Shown here: positions 8,569-15,945 of the stretch, piece by piece
Layout: every line of letters begins with the position of its first letter
How positions within the stretch are numbered: the stretch's first letter is position 1
Source of the DNA: Willaertia magna
Taxonomy: Eukaryota; Heterolobosea; Eutetramitea; Acrasida; Naegleriidae
Length of the DNA: 24,890 nt
Assembly (NCBI GenBank): GCA_902984215.1
Contig: CADWAF010003346.1
Span: 1 to 24,890 of the forward strand
Direction of reading: 5' to 3'
Position numbers and translations under genes: made by a program
The notes under the pieces: generated by a model
The model's input: only the letters and a program-made list of their open reading frames with translations
Database searches by the model: none
Told to the model about the DNA's origin: nothing

Positions 8569-10176
8569 TCTCCTTCTATGGATGCGTCTCATCTTGAAAG
8601 CGTTGAAGCTATCAGTATTGAACATGTTTATCAAGATTATGACCTTAAAATCAAAGAGGGAAATAAAAGGCCTATTTCTAACTCAAAGAAAACTAATATT
8701 TCACCTTTAAGAAAGGAAAAAAGGAGTGAAAGCCAATTAAAAAAGGCCAATGATTGGGATACCAAATTATATTCTACATCTATTTTTAATGAACAGTTTA
8801 AAAGAATGCCTACAAACCATAATAACCCTGATAATTATTTTATTCCCTTAACTAGTGCATCTTCTTTTTCTAGTACAAGAAAGAAAACTATGAGTAATAT
8901 TGGCAATGCAAAGGAAGTAACAACATCCAACAATTATATTAATTCATTGTTGAATGAATCAGTTCTATCAAATCATTTTAAATCACATGAGCTAAACATG
9001 AATAATGGTTGGTTAGACAACAATCTTTGTTCATCATCAGATTTTGATGACAGATTTAAATTCTGTGCTGTAGATCAAAGTAACCCTGATAATTATTTTA
9101 TTCCAGAAACTAGTTTATCTTCTTTCAGTAATACTGTTTCTAATAAAACCGTATCAATTACCAAGAAACCTTTAAAAAGTTATATTGTTCCTGATTATTT
9201 ATTGAATACTGTAACTATTTCTAACAATAACATTAAGACATTGTTAAATGAAAAGCTTTCTTCTAATTATTTTAAAGCACAGGAGCAAAACGTATTGGAG
9301 CTTGACAAATTATATGAAATTCCAAAAATGGAAAATAATAAAATTCAAAAAAATAATAAAAAAACTAAAAACATAAAGGAAAATAAAAAAAATAATAAAA
9401 ATAAAAAAGATAATAAAAACAATAAAAATAATAAAAAATCAACAATTAAAAAAGATAGTCCAAATTTGGATAACAATGATATAATTATTATTAGTGACGA
9501 CGAGCAGTTAATAGAAGATAATGTTTTGGTTAATTCTATAGATATTGATAAATTAGATAAAGAATCTTTAGAGTACTTTATAGTAAAAGCTTTAATTAAT
9601 TTAAAGAAATATAATGAAAAAGATGAATATAGCATCGCTGAAATATTTAAGGAAGTTGTTAAATTTGATGCAAGTATTTCTAAAAGAAAAATAAATAATA
9701 AACTTAGAAAGTCTGATCTTTTTGTTAATTATGGAAGGGGGTTTTACAATTTAAATGAAGATTCATTTACATATAATAAGCCAGATTATGAACCTATTTT
9801 ATTGAATAATATTAATTTGTATAATATTACTATTGATAAAGTAGTACAAAAGGAATATAATTGGGATAATCTTAATAAAGATCAAAAATATATAATACTC
9901 GCTATTACCTTAATATATAATTTACCTATAAAAGATTTAGGTAAATATGTTAATAGAAAGGTAACAAATGATGATTACTGTAAAAACAAAACAGCTAGAG
10001 ATAGCTATGTAAATTTGTTAACAGACCCGTATACAAATAAAATATGTATTTTGTGTGATAAGAATAAAACTATAACATCCATAATAAGTTATGCCAATAT
10101 AAATGATTACAAAGAAGCTTTTCCAAAAAAAAAGAGGTATCATATGGTAAGGTGTGTGAAAGTTGTTACCGTTTAA
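8569..10176 (+). CDS. Unit B main segment: internal repeats, Lys/Asn tract, winged-helix-like region
   Basis: This is a 532-residue frame counted from ATG 8578. After the SPSMDAS module and a basic ISPLRKEKR stretch come two tandem copies of an 85-95-residue repeat (see 8752-9290), then a Lys/Asn tract (about 252-292), then IIIISDDE (302-309), which looks like a SUMO-interacting motif. Residues about 328-395 (helix, S-I-A-E-I-F-K-E-V, S-K-R-K-I-N-N-K-L-R-K, then G-R-G-F-Y-N-L) resemble a small winged helix that could bind DNA or RNA. Near the end a C-I-L-C pair (10045-10056) starts what looks like a zinc site completed only in the next, -1, frame. In its own frame it ends at TAA 10174 after 14 more codons of unconvincing sequence. 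Confidence 0.5.
   Translation, partial: SPSMDASHLESVEAISIEHVYQDYDLKIKEGNKRPISNSKKTNISPLRKEKRSESQLKKANDWDTKLYSTSIFNEQFKRMPTNHNNPDNYFIPLTSASSFSSTRKKTMSNIGNAKEVTTSNNYINSLLNESVLSNHFKSHELNMNNGWLDNNLCSSSDFDDRFKFCAVDQSNPDNYFIPETSLSSFSNTVSNKTVSITKKPLKSYIVPDYLLNTVTISNNNIKTLLNEKLSSNYFKAQEQNVLELDKLYEIPKMENNKIQKNNKKTKNIKENKKNNKNKKDNKNNKNNKKSTIKKDSPNLDNNDIIIISDDEQLIEDNVLVNSIDIDKLDKESLEYFIVKALINLKKYNEKDEYSIAEIFKEVVKFDASISKRKINNKLRKSDLFVNYGRGFYNLNEDSFTYNKPDYEPILLNNINLYNITIDKVVQKEYNWDNLNKDQKYIILAITLIYNLPIKDLGKYVNRKVTNDDYCKNKTARDSYVNLLTDPYTNKICILCDKNKTITSIISYANINDYKEAFPKKKRYHMVRCVKVVTV
8752..9290 (+). repeat. Two-copy protein-coding tandem repeat in unit B
   Basis: Copy 1 covers residues about 58-141 and copy 2 about 143-238 of the unit B segment. 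Both contain N-P-D-N-Y-F-I-P (nt 8824-8847 and 9082-9105, a 258-nt offset), then S-S-F-S, and a later N-x-x-L-L-N-E-x-x-x-S-N-x-F-K. The DNA of the N-P-D-N-Y-F-I-P core is almost identical between the copies. The function is unknown. Confidence 0.7.
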
Positions 10177-10466
10177 AAAAAGCGTTTTTTTCTGATAAAA
10201 AAGATTTTTTATGCCCTGGTTGTGGTATAGTTAAAAATGTAAATCGTATTAGAGTAAGCTCAATTAATATTTTTAAATTTTTACAAAAACATCCTAATGT
10301 TAAATTAGGTGATCAAATATGTTGTAATTGTGAAAGTAATTGTCCTAAACTTTGTGATTTAGTTTCAAAAGATGATAGTAATTTTTTAAATTTCAATTCG
10401 CTTAATAGTGACACCTGTCTTAGCAATGACAATTTTTTAAGTAAAATAAGAAACAGTTTTAAATAA
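10152..10466 (+). CDS. Unit B third segment: Cys-rich zinc-site stretch in -1 frame
   Basis: This frame overlaps the end of the previous one and has no good ATG start. It follows naturally if reading slips back one base at the A9 run 10125-10133. It then reads KKEVSYGKVCESCYRLKKAF, with C-x2-C pairs at 10155-10166 and 10212-10223 (CPGC) and a further Cys cluster (ICCNCESNC) near 10320. Together with C-I-L-C at 10045 in the earlier frame this makes a plausible zinc-ribbon-like fold that spans the frame change. It ends at TAA 10464-10466, with the same frame open directly beyond. Confidence 0.45.
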   Translation: MCESCYRLKKAFFSDKKDFLCPGCGIVKNVNRIRVSSINIFKFLQKHPNVKLGDQICCNCESNCPKLCDLVSKDDSNFLNFNSLNSDTCLSNDNFLSKIRNSFK

Positions 10467-11903
10467 TTTCAGAGTCATATTAGCTATGTTTATGAAGCAT
10501 TAGCATCTGAAAATAAAAATTTTACAATGAATGAAATAGAAACATTTATTAAATTGAATCATCCAGAATATAAATATCCTATTATGGGTATAGAAATATT
10601 TAATGAATTAACAGTTACAAAAGAAACTGTTAATGACAAGGAGGTGTTCTATTTAAAAGTTCATAGCTATAGCTTTTTACCTAATGCCTTTGATCTTCAT
10701 TTTGTTAATGTCATAAATGAGTATAGAAATGAGCAAATTCATAATCTTGATAATTTTGAATCTAGTTACCAAGATTTGGATATCAATATTTTAAAGAATG
10801 ACATTATATATTACTACAAAAATTTTAATAAATTTAAAACAAATAAAAAAAAGAGTGGTAATAGTGATTCCAAGAAATGCAAATATGTTAATCCTGTTGT
10901 ATTAAATAATTTTATTAAAGAGTGTTTTTACAAATTATTTGGGATGTTTCCTAATTTTTTGGATAAATACACTTGTAAAAACTTGGTAATTTTTGAAATT
11001 ATTAATTCATTCAAATTAGAATACACTAATTCTTTATATAAAATAATAAGATTATGGATTTCAATAAATAAAAGTTTAGATAAAAATTTTGTTTTTTATC
11101 CAAAGAGAAGTGTCGTAGAATATATTGTTAATGTTTTGCCTAACATTTTTAAACTTTCAAATAGATATATATTATTTTTTGAAAGTGACCTAAATGGATA
11201 TGGTTATGATAAAATAGTTAATATATATACATTTCTACAACAAAGTGATTATACTATTGTTGACAATGATAGTAACAAAAAAAATTTTTATTTAAATGAT
11301 AAGAATGAAATAGTTATATATAAGAAAGCTCAAGTTGGGGCCAGAAAAATACACAGTTATTTCCATAATGAATTTTTGACTGATTTAAAGTCTTGCATAC
11401 AAAGGCAACCTGTTTATAATATAAATGTCAGTTATCAGTGTGACTACGCAACAATTAGAGAAAATTCTTCTGAATATATGAATGGATACTGTATTGGATA
11501 CTGTAATTATCATATTAATATGTTACTTACCTGTTTTTCTATGGATTTAAGATTTGCTATTAAGGTTTTAAAAGAAAACAATAAAAGTGCTTTTAAAAGT
11601 TACAATTGGTATAAGTTGGTTAATACAATTGATAGAGTAAAGATCGATAGTTGGTTTTTAGAAATAGAAAAAAAAATTGATATCTATTTACATAACCTAG
11701 ATAATATGTTAAACAGTAGATTAACATTGGAACAATTAGATTGTTTAATGATAAATAATAGTGTAGTATTCAATGATAATGGTGTTATACTAGAAGACAT
11801 TTCCAATAACAAAAAATGTTTATTTGAACACGATTATAAAAAGGCTATATCTTTGTTTAATGGCTTAATCCACTACTTACGTCTAAGTGATGAAGTTGCT
11901 TAA
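10467..11903 (+). CDS. Unit B fourth segment, possible second Maelstrom-like domain
   Basis: The frame is open for 478 codons after TAA 10464, in the same frame as the zinc-site segment; the first ATG is at 10527 (458 residues). With that numbering, IMGIEIFNELTV carries Glu23, LKVHSYSFLP (43-52) resembles the H-S-x-x-x-x-P strand of MAEL, YILFFESD (214-221) resembles a core strand, and C326-N-Y-H329-x6-C336 matches the C-x2-H-x(6-8)-C half of the Maelstrom E-C-H-C metal site. The span from Glu to Cys is longer than usual, so insertions would be needed. The MAEL call is tentative. It stops at TAA 11901-11903 and the frame reopens at once. Confidence 0.4.
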   Translation, partial: FQSHISYVYEALASENKNFTMNEIETFIKLNHPEYKYPIMGIEIFNELTVTKETVNDKEVFYLKVHSYSFLPNAFDLHFVNVINEYRNEQIHNLDNFESSYQDLDINILKNDIIYYYKNFNKFKTNKKKSGNSDSKKCKYVNPVVLNNFIKECFYKLFGMFPNFLDKYTCKNLVIFEIINSFKLEYTNSLYKIIRLWISINKSLDKNFVFYPKRSVVEYIVNVLPNIFKLSNRYILFFESDLNGYGYDKIVNIYTFLQQSDYTIVDNDSNKKNFYLNDKNEIVIYKKAQVGARKIHSYFHNEFLTDLKSCIQRQPVYNINVSYQCDYATIRENSSEYMNGYCIGYCNYHINMLLTCFSMDLRFAIKVLKENNKSAFKSYNWYKLVNTIDRVKIDSWFLEIEKKIDIYLHNLDNMLNSRLTLEQLDCLMINNSVVFNDNGVILEDISNNKKCLFEHDYKKAISLFNGLIHYLRLSDEVA

Positions 11904-12197
11904 AGTGACATAGATATGTTTAGAATTTATTTAGATATCAAAAAAAATAATCATGAGAAAAATGTATTAACTTTAAAATTATTAATGCATGTGCATCTCA
12001 GTTTTTACGGTAGGAACCATAGTGCTATGGATAAATGTACAAATATGAGGTTGGGTAATTACGAGTCTCTTTTAGATTTGGGATGGTCTATAAATAATAT
12101 AAAAGATGAGTTATCTTTTATGATGTCTAAGGAGCCTTTGACAGACTCTGATGGCGACATTATTTTGTATTATTCTAATGGAGTAAGGTTGAGATAA
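11904..12197 (+). CDS. Unit B last segment
   Basis: The frame continues in phase after TAA 11901 (SDIDMFRIYLDIKK...) for 97 codons; ATG 11916 would give 93 residues. No domain is recognised. A 33-nt GT-AG interval, 11881-11913, would remove the stop in frame, but its donor GTCTAA is poor and it is shorter than any supported intron here. A further shifted frame from 12182 to 12391 is also open and could prolong the protein or belong to the transporter relic. Confidence 0.35.
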   Translation, partial: SDIDMFRIYLDIKKNNHEKNVLTLKLLMHVHLSFYGRNHSAMDKCTNMRLGNYESLLDLGWSINNIKDELSFMMSKEPLTDSDGDIILYYSNGVRLR

Positions 12198-12202
12198 GTA
12201 GT

Positions 12203-12218
12203 TGCCCAGTTGTGGGCA
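12203..12218 (+). repeat. Short perfect hairpin after unit B
   Basis: TGCCCA, loop GTTG, TGGGCA: a 6-bp GC-rich stem in otherwise AT-rich DNA, just after the unit B stop at 12197. It could mark an RNA 3' end or an old junction; the role is unknown. Confidence 0.35.
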
Positions 12219-12315
12219 GTAATCTTCCATTTTTAAAAGGGCATGTGGCAAGATCATTATATATTTTATCTAATTGGATTGTTTATTTTAATGTACCTAG
12301 TTATACAATTCCTGA

Positions 12316-12510
12316 TTTAATTCCTTATGCAATGTTAGGTGTGGTGCATGTTTGTTTGCAACACCAATTGGCTACCAAACAAATCTACTAGTTCAAGGCC
12401 CTGGTGGTTATTCTTTTATGGATTACGTTAAAGTAGGAATGCCTCTCAACGTTCTTTTCTTCCTTACTGGTAGTACTTTTATTCCTTTAATATGGGGTCT
12501 TTATGCTTAA
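12316..12510 (+). pseudogene. C-terminal relic of a DASS/SLC13-type anion transporter
   Basis: From 12346 the frame reads ACLFATPIGYQTNLLVQGPG, then GYSFMDYVKVGMPLNVL and a hydrophobic last helix ending IPLIWGLYA and TAA at 12508. This is the characteristic C-terminus of divalent-anion/sodium symporters (F-A-T-P-I-G-Y-Q-T-N, then G-P-G-G-Y). The frame is closed upstream by TGA at 12313-12315, and the rest of a transporter (at least 400 residues) is absent. In another frame the bases just before read ...IPYAMLG. Removing five bases (a GTGGT-like duplication near 12341) would give the family-typical M-L-G-A-C-x-F-A-T-P, so the gene seems to have been broken here. It is not expressed as a working transporter from this locus. 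Confidence 0.65.
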
Positions 12511-12625
12511 TAAACTTTAATAAATTCTTATTCACAAACAACTTATGAAAAACAATGTTTTCGCAGAATGTTTGTGTGAAAAATTTAAAAAATAAAATAA
12601 AATTTAATTGTAAAAAAGAAAAAAA

Positions 12626-14006
12626 ATGAGAAAATTCAACCTCTCTTCCGTTCTCGTCGCTAAAAAATCCATTTCTTCTACCCTTTCAAGCCTTGTAGAA
12701 AATAACAGTAATAATATTAGAAATGCATCTACCTATAGAGTAAAAATTAAAAGAAATACACCAACTAAATCTGAAGCAAAACAACATAATAGAAAATCTT
12801 TTTTAGAAACTGTTGCTATTGAAGAAAGTACTCCACAATTCTTTGAACATCCAGATTTTCATAAACCAAATATATATTATTTATCTAAAATAAATATGTT
12901 AAATATTGGTAAAGCACCTGGTAATGTTAAAAAAGTTGATGAACTAACCCAAGAAGAATGGAATGAAAGTTATAAAGCAAAGGTAGGTTTTTTATTAAAA
13001 ATTAAATTTTGGAATAATTTAATATAAAAATTAATGATAGACAATAAAAGCTTTTGAACAATTGGATCTTCATGTAGATTTATTCCCTAAACAAGTAGAA
13101 GAAACAAACTTTAATCAAGAACTTTCAGAACAATTAAATGTTAAACTAGATATTTCATTCGCAAAAGATAAAGAAGTTAAAAACTATGTTAATACAGTTC
13201 TTTTAGGTAATTTTATTGAAGTTCCAAATACATTACAACCACCAAAAGTAAAATTTGAAGGAGAGAAAGGAGCTTTATATACTTTAGTTATGTTAACACC
13301 TGATTATCCATTTAGGTTAATACCTGATAAAGGTAGTTTTATTCATTGGATGGTTACAAATATAAGTGAAAATGATATCTCAAAGGGTGATACTATTTGT
13401 TCTTATATACCACCATTACCAACTGAGTATGCAGGTACATTCCGTTACGTATTTTTGTTATATAAACAAAGTGGTAAGATGGAGAATGTTGAGAAAGTTA
13501 AGGAATTGATGTTAAGTTCTGATCAATACAAACAACCTCAACAATTAGAGTTATTAAAGTCAGATACAGAATTGAATGAAAAGATGAAGAATAGATTAAG
13601 AAGATATGCTTATGAATATGAATATGAATATATTGATCAAATAATTGAAAAGAGATTTGAAGCTCATTCTAATTTAATTTCTATTGATGGTAGAGAAGAA
13701 GTTAAAGGTAGTGACTATAGACCAATACAAACCCCTGAACAAATTGCTAAAACTCATGAAATTGAACAAAGAAGATATTTTGATTTACATAAATTAGTAA
13801 GTGAAAGTAAAAAACCTTCTGGAATGTCTTTCTTTAGAACTGAATATGACTTTGCAGTAACAGAACTTTATCAAAAGAATCAATGGAAAGAACCTTTTTA
13901 TATTCCTCCAGATCTTATTCATAAAGAATTAGTTAAAAAACATAAGATTTATCAAGGAATTAGCTTTAAGAGACAAAAGTATCTTAATACATTAAATTGG
14001 GTTTAA
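12626..14006 (+). CDS. MRPL38: Mitochondrial ribosomal protein L38 (PEBP-fold)
   Basis: Two exons, 12626-12982 and 13041-14006, are separated by a 58-nt intron (GTAGGT ... TGATAG). They give 440 residues across the join K-A-K / T-I-K-A-F-E-Q-L. A PEBP (phosphatidylethanolamine-binding-protein) domain lies around residues 190-275: ALYTLVMLTPDYPF, then FIHWMVTNI, GDTICSYIPPLP and FRYVFLLYKQ. The tail, PSGMSFFRTEYDFAVTELYQ and the following YIPPDLIHKE, matches the C-terminal extension of L38 rather than plain PEBP proteins. L38 is a structural protein of the large mitoribosomal subunit; the PEBP fold is used for binding, not catalysis. The N-terminus (MRKFNLSSVLVAKKSISSTL) is basic, Ser-rich and free of acids, as for a mitochondrial presequence. 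A TATGAA hexamer repeated about three times (near 13609-13631) encodes YEYEYEY. Confidence 0.85.
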
Positions 14007-14111
14007 TTTATTGTTAATTAATATTTTAATAAGAAGAGTAAATGAAGGGAATTAAGATAAATAACCTTTCCATATAAATAAGAATAAAAAAATAGTTTTA
14101 AATCATTTGGC

Positions 14112-15517
14112 ATGTCTGTTAGACCTAGTTCTGCTTCGAGAAGGCCAGGTTCGAGTGCTTCAACAGCGAGAAGGAAAGTAGCAGTACCTTCATCCACTTC
14201 TTCTCCTATTGGTACTACAGGAATTAATAATAACAGTCCAACTCTAAATCAACAACAAAACAAGATTAAAACTTTATGGGACATCATTGTAGAAAACAAA
14301 AAGGAAATAAATCCTACAGCCTCAGTTAACGAACCAGTTGAGTGTAATGTATTACTATTAGGAGGAGAAGGTTCAGGTAAAACTTCATTAACTTGTAGAA
14401 TATTAAAGAGAGATTACAGAAAAGAAAATCCCGAAAAAACAATAGCCTTAGAATATACTTATGGTAAAAAAGAAGAGGGACTTAAAACTTATATCGCCAA
14501 CATTTGGGAATTAGCAGGAGGAAGGTCCTTAGTAAAGTTAATTAAAGAAATTATAACCCCTGAAAATATTCATACTTTTGTAGCAGTAATTGCTTTAGAT
14601 CTCACTAAGCCTTTGAAAATGTTTGAAGATTTTATCTATTTTCAATTTGTTTTAACTAAAATTGCTGAGGATTTGTTTGAACAAATGAAAAAGAAGAATT
14701 CTGATGTTCCTGACAAGCTACTAGTGAGGGCAAAGAAAAGATTTGGAGAGCAACATGAAGATATGTAAGTAATCTACAATCGACAAAATTTTAACTCACA
14801 AAACTTAATTATCTTAATGAAAATTAGTGATAAAATTAAGTTTAATGGATTTCAAACCATTTTCGTTGGGACAAATTTTGATAAAGCAACAGAGTTTTAT
14901 AATCCAATGCAATTAAAAGTTCTTAATCAAACTTGTAGATTACTTTGTCACTTATTTGCAACTAATCCAATGTTTATGGGTATATATTCTGATTCAAAAT
15001 TAAATGAAACAAATGATCAATCCTTTAGAAATTTTGTTAATTATTTTATTCTTGGAGGGAAACTGTCAACTTCAGATTTTAATTTAAAAGATCCAATGAA
15101 ACCTTTGAAGGTAATTAGTGGTAAAGATAGTTTAAAGAATATAGGGTCAGCACCGTTACAAACGAAAACACAAAATCAGTTGAGTGAAAGAGCTAGAAAG
15201 AGAAAAGAAAAGATTACAAAGATGTTTGATAATAAGGAAATTGAGAAATGGTTTGAGGCATTTCAATCTGTTTTTAATGATCTAGATACTGATGAACAGG
15301 AATCTAAGGATGTAGTTGATTTAAATTTTGCTGAATATGCTGAAGAAATTGTCGATGAAATGAAATCTAAAAAAGAGTAAGTAATATTAATAATTTACGT
15401 TATTTTATACTAATTTTCAAATTTCCCAATAGTTTTGAATTTGAACAATACATTAAGATGGTAGAAAGAGAAAAAGCACAAAAGCAAATGTTAAAACAAC
15501 GAGAAACAAAAAAGTAA
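14112..15517 (+). CDS. DYNC2LI1: Cytoplasmic dynein 2 light intermediate chain
   Basis: Three exons, 14112-14764, 14828-15376 and 15433-15517, with introns of 63 and 56 nt (both GTAAGT donors), give 428 residues. A Ser-rich 50-residue N-terminal extension precedes the Ras-like domain. The P-loop is GGEGSGKT at 84-91, then the family marks ALEYTYGKK and WELAGG, which stands where small GTPases have the DxxG motif. After the last splice the C-terminus reads ...YAEEIVDEM...KKDFEFEQYIKM, close to the ending typical of dynein-2 LICs and thereby confirming the exon joins. The protein is a subunit of the motor that returns intraflagellar transport trains to the cell body, so the organism makes a cilium or flagellum at some life stage. 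Its stop lies 8 nt from the stop of the convergent gene 15525-15836. Confidence 0.85.
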
Positions 15518-15524
15518 TTCCATC

Positions 15525-15836
15525 TTATTGTTGTTTCTTTTCTTGTTCTGTGTTTTGTGTATTTGTTGGTGTTTGATTATTCACATTTACATCGGAAGTT
15601 GAAGGTGGTTGTTTGGTAAAATCAAGATTAGGATTACTCTTAGGAACATTAGAATTATTACTAATTGGTTCTGTTGTAACATCTTTTTTAGATAATTCAT
15701 TTACAAATATTTCTTTAGTTTCTCTCAAGTGCTTGGCAGCATTTTGGACATTTCTAGGACTGAATAGTTTTTTAAATCCACCAGAAGCACCAACAACAGC
15801 TGCAATACCAATTGCCACTAACAATAGTTTACTCAT
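15525..15836 (-). CDS. Small single-pass membrane protein, unknown function
   Basis: This is a complete 103-residue frame with a true ATG. MSKLLLVAIGIAAVVGASGG is one hydrophobic helix at the very start, followed by an amphipathic basic stretch (FKKLFSPRNVQNAAKHLRET) and a long polar tail rich in Asn, Thr, Gln and Pro (residues about 55-103). The layout of a short N-terminal membrane helix, amphipathic helix and disordered tail recalls TatA-type proteins or small mitochondrial inner-membrane proteins, but no family signature is present and I do not assign one. It is convergent with the dynein gene, with only 7 bases between the two stops. Confidence 0.6.
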   Translation of the reverse strand: MSKLLLVAIGIAAVVGASGGFKKLFSPRNVQNAAKHLRETKEIFVNELSKKDVTTEPISNNSNVPKSNPNLDFTKQPPSTSDVNVNNQTPTNTQNTEQEKKQQ

Positions 15837-15945
15837 TTTTTATTTTACAAAATATTTTGATTGAGTTTATAAATTGAATAAATTATTTTTATATTTATGG
15901 GGAAACAACCCTTGATTTAAGTATACATTTAACCCTTGAATACAT

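Noticed and set aside
10441..10472. A GTAAAA...TTTCAG intron removing TAA 10464
   Set aside because: It is 32 nt, which would shift the frame, whereas the sequence on both sides is open in the same frame.
5114..12197. A transposon or virus encoding units A and B
   Set aside because: No transposase, integrase, reverse transcriptase, polymerase or terminal repeats could be recognised, so a mobile-element call is not supported.
13051..13062. Acceptor AAAAG at 13049-13050 for the L38 intron
   Set aside because: It leads to an immediate stop. The acceptor at 13039-13040 keeps the frame and the family sequence.
15716..15836. A TatA-family assignment for the small membrane protein
   Set aside because: Only the general layout agrees; the conserved F-G/P-x-K-L-P-E-hinge type signature is absent.
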